From Lepus europaeus (Eukaryota; Chordata; Mammalia; Lagomorpha; Leporidae), in contig NC_084836.1 in NCBI RefSeq assembly GCF_033115175.1, positions 70,169,297-70,233,296 of the forward strand: 64,000 nt of DNA, written 5' to 3'. The position numbers and the translations under genes were made by a program. The notes under the pieces were generated by a model. The model had not been told where the DNA came from. It made no database searches and saw only the letters and a program-made list of their open reading frames with translations. Of this stretch, positions 1-12,456 are shown in pieces (the first letter of the stretch is position 1; every line of letters starts with the position of its first letter).

Positions 1-120
1 AGTTCTAGCTCCCTGCCCATTGTTTCCTTGTTTTCTTCCCAGCAGTCCACTAATCAGGATCTATCCTTCATGTGTAGCAAACCATATTTAGAATTGGCCT
101 TTGGGTTTTCTCCATTGCAG

Positions 121-3100
121 ATTTATTGCTAAACCCTGTGCACTCCATGTTGGCATCGAGGACAGTGGACCTTATCAGGCCCAACCCAATGCCATCCTTG
201 AAAAGGTGTTCGTATCTATCACCAAGGTAAGTGGCCAAGGACATAGGAAAACTCATGTGAGGGGTTGTTCCATAGGGCAGAGGAGGTAAGGACAGAATGG
301 GTTGATCTTTAACATTTGGGTAGTCTTCACAGCCATAAAGAGAACTTCATCACCTTAGAGAAGTCCCTTTGGGCCAAGAGCCCCTACATGGTCAAGTTTA
401 CACTTTTGAATTTTAGGCCCAGCGGCCGCCTGCACCTTCTTTTCCCCCAAATCGCATCAGATCTTATTTTTGTTTTTCCTTGCTCCTGCTTCTGTCACTG
501 CTTAGTTGCATAATCAGGATGGGGGTGGTACAAGCAGCCTTTACAGTGTGGGTTCTGAATGCGCTTTTTTAACTCAGCTTGGACTGGAGGGAGAAGACCA
601 GACAAGGATGTGTGTAAGTAAGCAGTGAAGGCCCTTAGCTTAAGAACTAGAATTTCTTGCGAAAAATGACTTCGGGATAAAACCTGGAATGGTAACCATC
701 CGTTGGGCCAATGTTAGTATCACCCTTCTGCCACTTGGTTGGTCAAAAAGATTTAATGAGGGGTGTGAGGGAAAAATGGGTATTCTGACTGTGGTCATAT
801 ATCTACAGTATCCTGATGAGCAGAGGCTGGAGGGCCTGTCAAAGCAACTGGACTGGGATGTCCGAAAAATCCAATGCTGGTTTCGCCATCGGAGGAATCA
901 GGACAAGCCCCCAACGCTCACTAAATTCTGTGAAAGCATGTAGGTGTGCAGAGGGAGGTGGGCAGGGATAGAACTGAACTGAGGTTTCCTTTTTGGAAGT
1001 CATTTCTGTTATTAAGATAACGGTCAGGGGATGTGGAGGACTAACTCAGCCTGTTACAGGGAAAAAAGAACAGAACTAGCAAACGTGTAGCCCTTCGTAC
1101 CTTGTACATGCTTACTACAAAGCTAGATGTGGTTCCATTTGGCGCCCATTACCTAGATAGACAGGGAGTGAATTCCTGTAACTGCACTTAGGTAGATAGT
1201 GGAGCACATTCTTGTACATCTTGATAGAGGCAGCAGTTTAAGTGATGTTTTTGTGGGAAATGTTTCTCCACTAGGAAACATAATCCTTCATTTCGCCTGG
1301 TTTTCACTAATCAGCCTTAGGCGCAAAGTATTGTATTAGTCATGCCATGCAAAGACAAACATTAGCACTGTATCAGGCTGTCTGATAGGGAAGAAAAGTG
1401 TGTTAAAGCCAATATGTACTTGTGGAAGTCTGCTGTAGGCAGAGGCTGGAAGGAGACTCTGGGTTTTTAGGTAACAGTATTTGCCCCTATTCTGGAAGAC
1501 TTATGCTCACGAATAACTAACTGTCTTCTCCCCAGATCTGTGGTCTTTACTTCCCTAGCCGCAGCAACTTTCTGCTGACTAGACATTTGTCTAACCTGTA
1601 CATTTTGCCCACCCAGGTGGCGATTCACTTTTTATTTATGTATATTCTGCTACGGAATTAGATTTCTCTGGTCGGTGAGTCTGAACTTTCTCTGGCCTTC
1701 TGATTGTGTTCTAAGCATGCATAGATCTCTGGAGATAAGAGTTAAGTTCCTTTAGATCTTTATGTTTCCCTAAGTTTTTTCTGTGATGCCTGCAGCCCAG
1801 GTTTGTATGCTACTAGATTGCCTTACCTCTGGGGGCTGACTTCAGTGACCTCATGAGCCCTCCTGTCATACTAATAATAATAGAAATAATTAAATTAGAA
1901 TAGTACTTAATGGTTTACAAAGTGCTTGACAAAAACCCTGTTCTTGTGTCAGCCTACTTCCCATCCAGCTCCCTGCTAATGCACCTGGGAAAGCAGCGGA
2001 AGATGGCCCCAGTGCTTGGGCCCCTGCACTCACATGGGAGACCTGGCTCCTGGCTTCAGCCTGGCCCAGCCCTAGCTGTTGTGGCCATTTAGGGAGTGGG
2101 CCAACATATGAAAGATCTCGGCCGGCGCCATGGCTTAACAGGCTAATCCTCCGCCTTGTGGCGCCGGCACACCGGGTTCTAGTCCCGGTTGGGGCACCGG
2201 ATTCTGTCCCGGTTGCCCCTCTTCCAGGCCAGCTCTCTGCTATGGCCCGGGAAGGCAGTGGAGGATGGCCCAAGTCCTTGGGCCCTGCACCCGCATGGGA
2301 GACCAGGAGAAGCACCTGGCTCCTGGCTTCGGATCAGCGCGGTGCGCCGGCCGCAGCTGAACTAATGGCAAAGGAAGACCTCTCTGTCTCTTTCTCTCAC
2401 TGTCCACTCTGCCTGTGAAAAAAATTTTAAAAAAATTAAAAGAAAGGAGAAAATAATATAATGAGCAATTTAATAATAATAAATTCAACAGCATAGATAA
2501 AATGGACAATTAACTCCATTAGAGATTTTTATTTTATTTTGGTAATTTATTTATTTAAGAGACATATTCAGAGAACTCCCATCGGCTGGTTCACTCTCCA
2601 AATTCCCTGCAATATCAGGGCTGGGCTAGGTTGAAGCAAAGAGATGGGAACTCAGTCCAGGTCTACCACGTAGGTTGCAGGGACCCAGCTACTTAAGCCA
2701 TTGCCACTGCCTTGCATTGTCTTCATTAGCAAGAATGCTGGAGTTAGCAGCAGAGCTGGGTATCAAATTCAGGTGCTGCAATATAAGAAGTAGGCATCTT
2801 TTGTGGGTTTTTTGTTGTTGTTGTTGTTGTTGTTGTTGTTTTAATGCTTACATTTATTTGAAAGGCAAAATGACAGAGAAAGAAAGAGATCTTCCATCTG
2901 CTGGTTCATTCCCTAAATGGCTACAATGACCAGGGCTGGCCCAGGCTGAAACTGGAAGTCTAGAATTCCATCTTTGGGGCCGGCATTATGTCGTGGTGGG
3001 TTAAGCTACTGCCCGTGATGCTGACATCCCATATGGGTGCTGGTTTGAGAACTGGCTGAGTCATTTTCCACTGTGTTTCTAGATAAATTAGCAGGGAGCT

Positions 3101-5210
3101 GGATTGGAAGTGGAGCAGCCAGGAATCAAACAGAGTACCAATTTGATACAGATGGTTCGATACATCTGCTACAGATGCCAGTGTCCCAAGCAGTGCTCGA
3201 AATGTAACAATGCTGGCCCTCAGAAGAGAGCTTCTTAACCACTAGGCTAAATGTCCTCACTGAGAGTTTTTACTTTGGGTTTTTGAACCTGTTATGGAGA
3301 GCTCTCGGTTTTTTAAGGATTTATTTATTTATTTGAAAGGCAGAGTTAGAGAGATGGAGGGGTGGATTGAGAGAGATCTATCTTTGTTTACTCCGCAAAT
3401 GCCTGCAGTGGCCAGGGCTGGGCCACACTGAAGCCAGGAGCCTATTACTCCATCTGGATCTTCCATGTGTGGCAGAGGCCCCAGTACTTGGGGCCTTCTT
3501 CTGCTGCTTTCCCAGCACTAAATAAGCAGGGAGCTGGATCTGAGGCAGTGACATCACAGGCAGTGGCTCAACTTGCTGTGTCACACACTGGCCCCTTGCT
3601 TTGTTTCTTTAAGATTTATTTGTTTGCTTAAAAGGCAGTGTAACAGACAAAGAGACAGAGAGATATCTTTTCCATCCACTGGTTCACTTCCCAAATGGCT
3701 GCACAGCCAGGTCTGGGCCAGACCAAAGCTAGAAGCCTGGGCCGGCGCCGCGGCTCACTAGGCTAATCCTCCACCTTGCGGCGCCGGCACACCAGGTTCT
3801 AGTCCCGGTCGGGGCGCCGGTTCTGTCCCGGCTGCCCCTCTTCCAGGCCAGCTCTCTGCTGTGGCCAGGGAGTGCAGTGGAGGATGGCCCAAGTGCTTGG
3901 GCCCTGCACCCCATGGGAGACCAGGATAGGCACCTGGCTCCTGCCATCGGATCAGTGCGGTGCGCCGGCCGCCGCGGCCATTGGAGGGTGAATCAATGGC
4001 AAAGGAAGACCTTTCTCTCTGTCTCTCTCTCTCACTGTCCACTCTGCCTGTCAAAAAAAAAAAAAAAAAAAAAAAAAGCTAGAAGCCTGGAACTCCATAG
4101 ACCCATGTGGGTGGCCAGCGTCCACTGCTTTCCCGTGCACGTTAGCAGGGAGCTGGATCGGAAGCAGTAGCCAAGCCCTGAACCAGCGCTCCAGTATGGG
4201 ATGCCAACAGCACAAGCAGCGGTTTATGCTGACGCACCACGGCATCAGCCCCTCTGTTGACTACTGAAAGGTGTCACCATCTTCCTGCTCCCCAGGTTTT
4301 TATAGCCCAGGTAGTGATAGTTTTCCCAGATCTATCCTAGAGTTCTTCCTGTCCTTATTAATCTCATAGCATAGTTCTGTGTTTATAACACTTCCTTGTA
4401 GAAGAATAACCTAGCCACTTTTCAATCCTTTAGAGATTCCTAAAGAATGTCAAGGACAATTCTTTGTTGTGTTCCTCTTTTGCCCCTAGCATGGAAAGAA
4501 GGGGAATACACCAGGGAGATCTTGAAGCAAGATGTTTGAGAGTCCCGGGACTAACTTGGATGATCTGTTTTCTCTTTTCAGTCCCCTTGGTTCTGGGACA
4601 CCCGACAGTGCTGGCACAGCTATCCATATCAGGTAGGATCTGAGCCATTTTGAAATAGGGACCAGAAAGTTCATGGGAAATACATGTTAACAACAAAACT
4701 TATACGTGGATTTCCAAAGTTTTTTTGCACCAAAATAAACTTTAATTCCATTTTCCACAAACTTTTTGAAGTCCCGTTGTAGGTGTACAAAGTAGGTTGG
4801 GTGAGAATGCATTGTTAGTCCCAGGACAGATGGCATTTGCTCTAGTATTTTTTTAGGGAGGCTGAGAGGATAATCTGTATGTTTCTGGAGCCCCCAAGGC
4901 AGTGAAATCCAGTGAGCTTTTTGTTCTAGGTTCCCCTCCAGGGCGGGGAAGAGAAGTAATTTGCCTGTATGTAGTGAGGTACTTTCTGGTCAGGGGTCCT
5001 GTCTATATCAAGGACAATGTAGACTTCCCTTCAGTGCATCTTGGTTCTAATCTGTACCGGAGAAATGTGAGAGAACTGTTGGAGGGTTGGGAGAGGAAAG
5101 CCTGAGTAAATTTAATTCCTTGAAAAGCACTAATTGTCCAGAATTCTAGACGTATTGATTGATGGCTATAGTATAAAGTAACTATGTCTCATCTCCAAAA
5201 GTTGAGTACT

Positions 5211-5242
<32 letters not shown>

Positions 5243-8200
5243 AGGAGCAGAGGAAAGAGATTTAATAATCTTCATGCCAGTCCAAAAATCTGTTAGCTGC
5301 TGCAGATCTTGGGAGGTGATGGGGAGGAAAGATGTCTTATAATTGGGGTCGTATTGGTCCTCTGAGAGGGAGAAAGTGGTGTAGATGGAATGTACCTTTG
5401 ACTAGCTGGTATTCTAACTATTGCTTTCTCTCTTCCAGCCTCTTTCAAGTGGACTTTACTACTATTATGTCATGGAATTGGCCTTCTATTGGTCTCTCAT
5501 GTTTTCTCAATTTATAGACATTAAAAGAAAGGTGAGGACATGGACTCGCTCAACTCCTTAACTTACTGAAGCTTTCTAACAGCTACCATCATTGCCATTG
5601 TGATGGGGTTCTGCCCCCTAACGGGCCCACCAGAGAGGGAGAAAGTAGGTGTGATAGAACTTTTAGCTCTCGGCCAGTGCCGTGGCTTAACAGGCTAATC
5701 CTCCGCCTTGCAGCACCAGCACACCGGGTTCTAGTCCCGGTTGGGGCGCCAGATTCTGTCCCGGTTGCCCCTCTTCCAGGCCAGCTCTCTGCTATGGCCC
5801 AGGAAGGCAGTGGAGGATGGCCCACGTCCTTGGGCCCTGCACCCGCATGGGAGACCAGGAGAAGCACCTGGCTCCTGGCTTCGGATCAGCACAATGCGCC
5901 GGCCACAGCGGCCATTGGAGAGTGAACCAACGGCAAAAAGGAAGACCTTTCTCTCTGTCTCTCTCTCTCACTATCCACTCTGCCTGTCAAAAAATAAAAT
6001 AAAAAACTTTTAGCTCTCGGTAATGCTCCCAGGAAGGAGACTTGATTAAGAATCGAGTCTGTTGAAGACATTCAGGGCTGCCCAGGATGAGGACCGTGAA
6101 TCAGCCAAGAGGAGTGCTGCCTGTGCTGCTTATACTTTACAAGACTCAGGAGATGACCAGGACTTGAGGACATCAAGGCCTGATTTCTAGAAAAGTTGCA
6201 TCTGGCTTTTGTGTGACACCAGGACACCACCCCCCCAATCTCTTTTTTTCCCTCCCTTTGTACTTATTTCACTTATTCAAAGAATGTCAACCAGAAGGAA
6301 TTTTATGATTTGTTTCAGAAACAAAGATTCAAAGAAGTGAGTTGACTTGCCCATACAGAAATGACTTTTTTTTTTTTTTTTTTTTTTTGAGATTTAACAG
6401 GGAGCTGGATCAGAAGTAGAGCAGCTGGAACTCAAACCAGGGCTCATATGGGAAGCTGTCCTCACTGGTAGTGGTTTAACCTGCTGAGCCAGTGTCTGCC
6501 CCTAGAAGTGACTTAAGTTTCATACAACTAGAGAGAAGGGGCAGAGTCTTCATGTTCTCAATGATGTCTACCTGACCTAATGTGGTTGGAGCATCTCTAA
6601 ACCTGGTCTTGGGTGAGGGTAACCAGGGTTAGCATTTATGGGTTTGAAACTAATCTGGGTTGTTAGTTTTGTTAACACAGAAATTTAATAATCAGTTTTG
6701 ATGCCTCTCATTACCTATGATCAGGGCACACAGATCCTCTTGTTAAAATTTTAATGTAATTTGAAATATGTATATAAATTTTAAAACATAATAGACTATG
6801 TACTTGCAAGATCATCAAAGAAAATTGCTATGTTTTGTGCTTTGGACTACATTAACATAGGCTCTAGGTTAGTCACTGTTGGGGGAGGGCATTCTGGGTC
6901 AAACGCTAGGCAGCTTCCTCAGGGAGACTCTAACCAGAATGGAACCTAGAAGAGGCAGGCTCAGATGCTCAGAGAATAATGCAAGAGGCTGATTTGACTA
7001 GCACTGCTACAACCTTGCCCGCACCTCACCTATTTCCTTTCCTTCCTAGGACTTCCTGATTATGTTTGTACATCACTTGGCCACCATCGGGCTGATCACC
7101 TTCTCCTACATCAACAACATGGTCCGGGTGGGGACTCTGGTCATGTGTCTTCATGATGCCTCAGACTTCTTGCTGGAGGTGAGAATCCGGCTTCTCTTTG
7201 GTCGTCATCCTTTTCTGTCCATTTCTTCCTAAGCAAGAACTGACTCCCCCGACTCAATTCTTATCTCCCCTTCTCCAGGCGGCCAAGCTAGCAAATTATG
7301 CCAAGTATCAGCGGCTCTGTGACACCCTTTTTGTGATCTTCAGTGCTGTGTTCGTGGTCACTCGTCTAGGAATCTATCCATTCTGGTAGGTGCCAGGGCT
7401 GTGGAGCTGTGGTAGGTATCTTAGTAGTGATACCCTTCAGCTGATAGAGAACACCAAGAACCCTGGGGTCCTGCTTTTTCCTTGACCTAAGCTGACTCTC
7501 CATAGAACTCCCTCTGCAACAGCCAGGGCTGGACCAGGACGAAGACAGGAGCCTGGAACTCCATCCAGGTCTCCCACGTGGGTAGCAGGGTCCCAAATAC
7601 TTGGGTCGTCTTCTACTGCCTTCCCAGGTACATTTGCAGGCAATTGGATCAGAAGCAGAGTAGCCAAAACTCACACCAGCTCCCCGATGTGGAATGCAGG
7701 TGTGTTAAGTGGCAGCTTAATCCACTGTCACAAAACCATTCCAGACACACACAATTCTACATTCACCAGTTTATGGTGCAAAGTCAATGACTCTCTGGAA
7801 TGGAAATTTGCTTCATCTGGGGGAATCATCTATGTACTATCTCGGATGCAGCTACTACTGATCCAATTTTCTGAACCTCTGCATATCTTACATGATTAAC
7901 AATGTGCCTTATTATATCCTTATTACATCTCCACTATCTTTAAAAATAGAAAACCCTGAGGGCTGGCACTGTGGCGTAGCTGGTTAAGCTGCTACCTGCA
8001 ATGCTGGCATCCCAAATGGGCACTGGTTCAAGACCATCCCCCTACACTTCCCATCCAGCTCCCTGCTAATGCACCTGAAAAAGCAGCAGAACATGGCCTA
8101 AGTGCTTGGGCCCCTGCATACCCCCGTGGGGGTCCCAGAAGCAGCTCTGGGCTCCTGGCTTTGTCGTGGCCTAGCACCATTGCTAGCCATTTGGGAAGTG

Positions 8201-11200
8201 AACCAGCAGATGGAAGATCACCGTCTCTCCCTCTCTCTAACTCTGCCTTTCAAATAAATCTTAAAAAAAAAATAGAATACCTTGTAGTCCCCTCCTCTCC
8301 TTTATCCTGTTCCTGGAACTTCAGCTGATGTAAGGTATGGGGAAGAAGCACACAGGGCTCTGCCCAGCTTTAACTCTAGAATCTGACGATTGACTTTTCT
8401 TCCAGGATTCTGCACACAACTCTCTTTGAAAGTTGGGAGATGATCGGGCCCTATCCTTCCTGGTGGCTCTTCAATGGCCTTCTCCTGATCCTACAGGTCC
8501 TGCATGTCATCTGGTCCTACCTTATTGCACGAATTGCTTTCAAAGCCTTGATCCGAGGAAAGGTGAGGATGCGAGATGGTTTCTTTGGGCTGTGTGGGAA
8601 CATGGGCATTAGCCCGCAGACTGTCTCTTGCTCTCTAGCCTGGGGAGTCCCATCTGTACAAGCTCACCAAGCACAAAGCCTAGGGCTCCAGAATTTTTTT
8701 TTTTTTTTAAGATTTATTTATTTATTTGAAACATAGTTGCAGAGAGGCAGAGAGAGAGAGAGAGAGAAGTTTTCCATCCACTGGTTCACTCCCCAACTGG
8801 CTGCAACATTTGGAGCTGAGCCAATCCAAAGCCAAGAGCCAGGACCTTCTTCTGGGTCTCCCACGTGGTTACAGGGGCCCAAGGAGTTGGGCCATCTTCT
8901 GCTACTTTTCCAGGCCATAGCAAAGAGCTGGACAGGAAGTGGAGCAGCCGGGACTCAAACTGGCACCCATGTGGGACGCCAGCACCGTAGGCAGCAGCTT
9001 TACTTGCTACACCACAACACCAGCCCCAGGGCTCCAGAATTTTTAACTTTTCTGTTACCATGAATGTTTAGCCCTTGAGGCCTGACAGATGCAAGAAGAA
9101 AAATCTACCATCTTCCTGTCTCTTAAGAATGGCTGTCATGGGGCCGGCGCTGTGCCATAGCAGGTAAAGCCTCCACCTGCAATGCCGGTATCCCATATGG
9201 GCGCCAGTTGGAGACCCGGCTGCTCCACTTCCGATCCAGCTCTCTGCTGTGGCCTGGGAAAGCAGTAGAAGATGGCCCAAGTCCTTGGGCCCCTGCACCC
9301 ACATAGGTGACCTGGAAGAAGCTCCTGGCTCCTGCCTTCGGATCAGTGCAGCTCCAGCTGTTGCGGCCATCTGGGGAGTGAACCAGAGGATGGTGAACCA
9401 GAGGATGGTGAACCAGAGGATGGTGAACCAGAGGATGGAAGACCTGTCTCTCTCTCTCTCTCTCTGCCTCTGCCTCTCTGTAACTCTGCTTTTCAAATAA
9501 AAAAATAAACAAATCTTTTTTTATAAAGAATGAGTTTATGGAACTGGCACTGTGGCATAATGGGTAAAGCCACCGCCTGAAGTACTAGCTCTGTGTGTGT
9601 GTGTGTGTGTGTGACTGTGACTTTCAAGTAAAATAAATAAATCTTTAAAAAAACAAAAAAGAATGGCTGTTGTTAAAGAATTTGAGAGGTGGTGTTCACC
9701 ATCTCCTGCCCCTTAGCCACCCTACTTCCAGGGATTTCGCATTTTTCTTTTCAGCATGGGGACCTTTTCTCCAAGGCAACCACAGGCAGAGCACCAAGAT
9801 ACAAACTGCGTAAAGGCAGATCGTTAGAGTGCTTTGGAGTGGGGTGTTGAAGTTTCTAAGCTACACCAAGATGATCTTGCTTTGATACTCATGATGTAGT
9901 CTACGTGAAGAACTGTTTACCTGCCTCACCCCTCGCTGGTACGAGGCAGGGATCCTAAGCGTTTGGTGTAAAAGCCTCCAAGCACAAAGAAAGATGCCAT
10001 CAGTAAGAAATGCATCCCTGGATTCTGCAAGCTGGGAAGCAGTCAGCTTGACTGGCCGTGGAGCTGGGCCTTTCAGCCTCCGGGAACACAGACTCCCGAG
10101 TGGGCGGGGCTCTGCCAGAAGGGCGCAGACTCCAGGACAAATGGGCAGAATGGGGCCTGGGTGTTTACACTCTCCTGTGTCATTGTTCTCCAAGACCGTA
10201 AAGGGTTTCAGAGCGTGCAGCTTGCTGTGGCTACTGGACGCCTCTCTTCTCCCCTGCTTCTCTTTCTTGACCAGGTGGCCTGTCCAGGAAGGACTAGATC
10301 CAGACTCTGTACTCTCCACTCTTTTCTCACCTCCTTCCTTTTCTCTATGCCTGGTGGGAGCTGGACAGTTTCATCTCTTGCATGTAAGTGTATCTGTGCT
10401 TCTAGTATCGGGGAAAGCGTGCCTGCCGGACCGTGGTGCTCCTCCTGCTCACTTCTGTTCCCCGGACCTGTCTCCAGCGTCCCCTCTCTCCTGACCTTGG
10501 GGGGCTGTGCGTGACTGGAGCTGGGGTTGCCGGGTTCCTTTCCTAAACGGAAGCAAGAATTGAGTCTATTTTGTTTTGCTCTCGAAGCTCCTTTCCCCTC
10601 ATATGTGGAGACATTCTGCCCTCTGATGAATATTTTCTAACGATCAGAAGTCCACAGCTGTAATAAACCACTGAGCACAGAACGGACCCAAAATGAATGG
10701 CCACTTCCTGGGAGCAGCATTTGTGGCTTGCTTCTTTTTCATTCCTTTGTCTCACTTACTTTTCGGTTTGGGTTTTGAACATACATTTATTATCCTTGAG
10801 TTCAGAGGTCAGAAGTCTGCCAATGGTCTCCCTGGGTTTTTCTTCTTCACATTTAAGATCCATGGGACTTTAAATACCCTTTTTTGACTTGCAGGGTAGC
10901 TTGAATTAGGAAACACTATTCTTATCCAAACTCCTCATTTGAAACTGCAAAACAAAAAAAGCTCACTTGAGGAGGTGAAGCTTGGCCGATGACATCCTCT
11001 TCACTAACTGCCCATCCATTTTGTTCCCCCCCTGTACTGCGTACCTTGTGGGTGCTGAGTGTCACAAGAGAAGTGACCTTGATGATAGGAAAGGAGAGAA
11101 GATGGGGGTGTGGTATCATGAAATAGTGATGCTTGAGCCCAGGAATAGTAGGACTTCTGCTACAGCTGTTAGGGATCAGGTTTGGAGATCAAACTCAGGA

Positions 11201-11758
11201 TAACCAATAGGCATAAAGCAGTATCCACATCACCAGAAGGCGGAAGCAGTGGTGACCGTCATATGTGTTGTTTGAGTTGGACTTTCTTGTTCTTTGAGGT
11301 GTAGAAGGAAAAGGGGTAACTGGAGCTTCCATGAATGATATCAGTTCTCACAGCCGAGAGGTCCACCCCCTCTCCCAAAGCGTCTTCTACTCCGTAGAGA
11401 ACAGAATCAGAGCTGACAAGAGAGGAAAACAGAAAGCAGGCTAAGCACACTGACTGTGTGCTCCAGATAATACTCGGGAGTCAGATGTCACCAGAAAGTA
11501 GGCCAGACTGGGGACAGGGCTGATGCGGGCTCTGTGCGCTTAATCTGCCTCTGATCCTCTCCAGAAAAGCCCTGTCCTCACTCTGCTGCCTTTGGTTCCA
11601 TGCGCCAGGTGTCCAAGGATGACCGCAGCGACGTGGAGAGCAGCTCAGAGGAAGAAGACATGGCGGCCTACACAAAGGGCCCCCAGGGCAGCTGCCCCAG
11701 CAACGGGGCCAGCTGTGTGAACGGCCACATGGGAGGCAGCCACTGGGCTGAAGAGTGA
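121..11758 (+). CDS. CERS5: Ceramide synthase 5, exons 2-10 (5' end outside window)
   Basis: CERS5 N-acylates sphingoid bases with fatty acyl-CoA (mainly C16) to make (dihydro)ceramide in the ER membrane. Coding exons are 121-226, 809-939, 1617-1674, 4582-4632, 5439-5531, 7050-7178, 7279-7385, 8406-8562 and 11609-11758. All have AG acceptors and GT donors and join in one open frame. They encode 326 residues plus the end of a split Arg codon. Adding the 66 residues of human exon 1 gives 392, the human length, so only exon 1 is missing at the left edge. A homeobox-like segment (about 75-136 in human numbering) is followed by the multi-pass TLC domain, with the double-His Lag1p motif in exon 7. 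The tail is acidic ([14 protein letters not shown]) and ends HWAEE. CERS6 is the closest alternative, but the residues and the neighbouring genes favour CERS5. Confidence 0.96.
809..939 (+). CDS. CERS5: CERS5 exon 3: core of the homeobox-like domain
   Basis: The exon encodes about residues 102-145, including the stretch [16 protein letters not shown], which resembles helix 3 of a homeodomain (WFxxRRxQ). In the ceramide synthase family this domain lacks some DNA-contact residues and is thought not to act as a classical homeodomain. The last codon is split: the exon ends AT before a gtaggt donor, and the next exon supplies the G of Met. Confidence 0.93.
2119..2445 (+). repeat. Young C-repeat SINE next to an older fragment
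   Basis: A full-length copy begins ggccggcgcc and contains the Pol III B-box-like ggttctagtcccgg. It ends cctgtgaaaaa with an A-rich tail. It sits at the end of an older truncated forward copy (about 1950-2118), so it inserted into or beside that one. Confidence 0.9.
2540..3240 (-). repeat. Cluster of old reverse C-repeats with an embedded forward fragment
   Basis: Diverged reverse copies lie at about 2540-2800 and 2845-2977/3080-3240. They flank a forward 5' fragment (about 2978-3070), suggesting an insertion or rearrangement. A (GTT)n run at 2813-2840 lies between them. Confidence 0.7.
3316..3597 (-). repeat. Old C-repeat SINE, reverse
   Basis: It starts with ttatttatttgaaaggcagag, the reverse complement of the older subfamily tail, and runs to acactggccc. 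Confidence 0.8.
3608..4255. repeat. Young forward SINE inserted into an old reverse SINE
   Basis: A reverse old copy (3608-3740 and 4077-4255) is split by a young forward copy (3741-4076). The 14-bp target-site duplication agctagaagcctgg is perfect at 3727-3740 and 4077-4090. The inner copy ends in a long A-tail. Confidence 0.95.
5215..5242. repeat. (GT)n microsatellite in CERS5 intron 5
   Basis: About 14 uninterrupted GT units. Confidence 0.95.
5672..6006 (+). repeat. Young C-repeat SINE in CERS5 intron 6
   Basis: A full-length forward copy is flanked by the perfect duplication aacttttagctctcgg (5658-5673 and 6005-6020). Confidence 0.95.
6387..6505 (-). repeat. Old C-repeat fragment, reverse
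   Basis: A T-run is followed by cagggagctggatcagaagtag and on to gtctgcccc, the 5' half of an old copy in reverse. Confidence 0.75.
7050..7385 (+). CDS. CERS5: CERS5 exons 7-8: Lag1p catalytic motif of the TLC domain
   Basis: Exon 7 (7050-7178) and exon 8 (7279-7385) are separated by an intron of only 100 bp. Exon 7 carries FVHHLATIG and, further on, [11 protein letters not shown]. These hold the conserved His pair and the His/Asp residues of the Lag1p motif that the family needs for acyltransfer. Exon 8 continues through the next membrane segment and ends at a split Trp codon. Confidence 0.93.
7495..7735 (-). repeat. Old C-repeat SINE, reverse
   Basis: It carries the reverse-strand landmarks cagccagggctgg, caggtctcccacgtgggt and caattggatcagaagcagag, with much divergence. 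Confidence 0.8.
7960..8273 (+). repeat. Old C-repeat SINE, forward
   Basis: It begins ggctggcactgtggcgtagc and ends ctttcaaataaatctt plus an A-run, typical of the older subfamily. Confidence 0.85.
8699..9027 (-). repeat. C-repeat SINE in CERS5 intron 9, reverse
   Basis: A near full-length reverse copy has the 17-bp duplication agggctccagaattttt at 8682-8698 and 9028-9044. Confidence 0.9.
9141..9652 (+). repeat. Two forward C-repeats, the first with an internal 15-bp tandem repeat
   Basis: The first copy (9141-9514) carries four tandem units of gaaccagaggatggt at 9380-9438, where other copies have one. The second (9541-9652) is an internally deleted copy with a GT run. The words agaatggctgt before and after suggest the outer target duplication. 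Confidence 0.85.
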
Positions 11759-11963
11759 AGTGGTTGGTATGGGAACTCCAGCACACGTGGCCTTGTAGGG
11801 CCACTGGTGACCTACGCCCATCGGGCCACCCCACGTCTACACGCCCGTGACTAGGGGACTGCAAGGCACTGAGGAAAATCAAAGAAGCAAATATTTTCAC
11901 TTTTTTTAAAAAACTCTGCCATTTTGTATTTAATAGCCTCCAGGTCCTTTAAATAATGTTATT

Positions 11964-11994
11964 TGTGTGTGTGCGTGTGTGTGTGTGTGTGTGT
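11964..11994. repeat. (GT)n run in the CERS5 3' UTR
   Basis: About 15 GT units with one GC interruption, inside the predicted transcript. Confidence 0.93.
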
Positions 11995-12450
11995 TCATTG
12001 TCTGGGTTGGGGCATATTCGGGACTGGGGCCACAAGGCCTCTGCTGGTCCTGTCTGCATCCAGCTCCAGCCCGGCTCTGGCTGTGTGTGAAGTCTGCCGG
12101 CTCTGGACTGTCTGCTCCCTCACTGCCCTTGGCCCTGAGGCCCTAAACCCCGGGCCACCGGCATGCAGCCAGCAAGCTCAGCTCCCGGCTCCCACACGGT
12201 GCCTCTTTTGGAGCTGGAATCTTCCCCGCTGATGACTCTAGACACAGAGACCTGGGCGGATGGCCAGACTGCCGTGGCCTCTAGCTAGATCCCCTTCCTA
12301 CCACCTGGTGATGACAGGGACAGCTGCTGATTCCCTGCGCTTTGCTCATGGTACGCAGGCAGGGGGGTGGCGAGGCTGAGCTGAGGGCCGGAGGGCAGCA
12401 GCCACTGGGTGAGCTGTTCCTGATTTGATACTGTTGTTTACTCTCCCGTG

Positions 12451-12456
12451 ATTAAA
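12451..12456 (+). terminator. CERS5: CERS5 poly(A) signal (ATTAAA)
   Basis: ATTAAA is the common variant hexamer. It lies 0.7 kb past the CERS5 stop in otherwise unique sequence and is the best-placed candidate before the SINE at 12502. Confidence 0.55.

Noticed and set aside
2160-2200. tRNA-like B-box (ggttctagtcccgg) as a possible tRNA gene
   Set aside because: It is the internal Pol III promoter of the tRNA-derived C-repeat, with no cloverleaf downstream.
5589-5867. Repeated peptides such as [14 protein letters not shown] in many short frames
   Set aside because: The same peptides recur at every C-repeat; they are translations of the SINE and not a gene family.
9380-9438. Four short direct repeats as a CRISPR-like array
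   Set aside because: The units are adjacent without spacers, sit inside a SINE, and the genome is mammalian.
9861-10514. Overlapping open frames of 117-166 codons in CERS5 intron 9
   Set aside because: They occur on both strands, have no recognisable motif or splice context, and lie in a known intron of the family.
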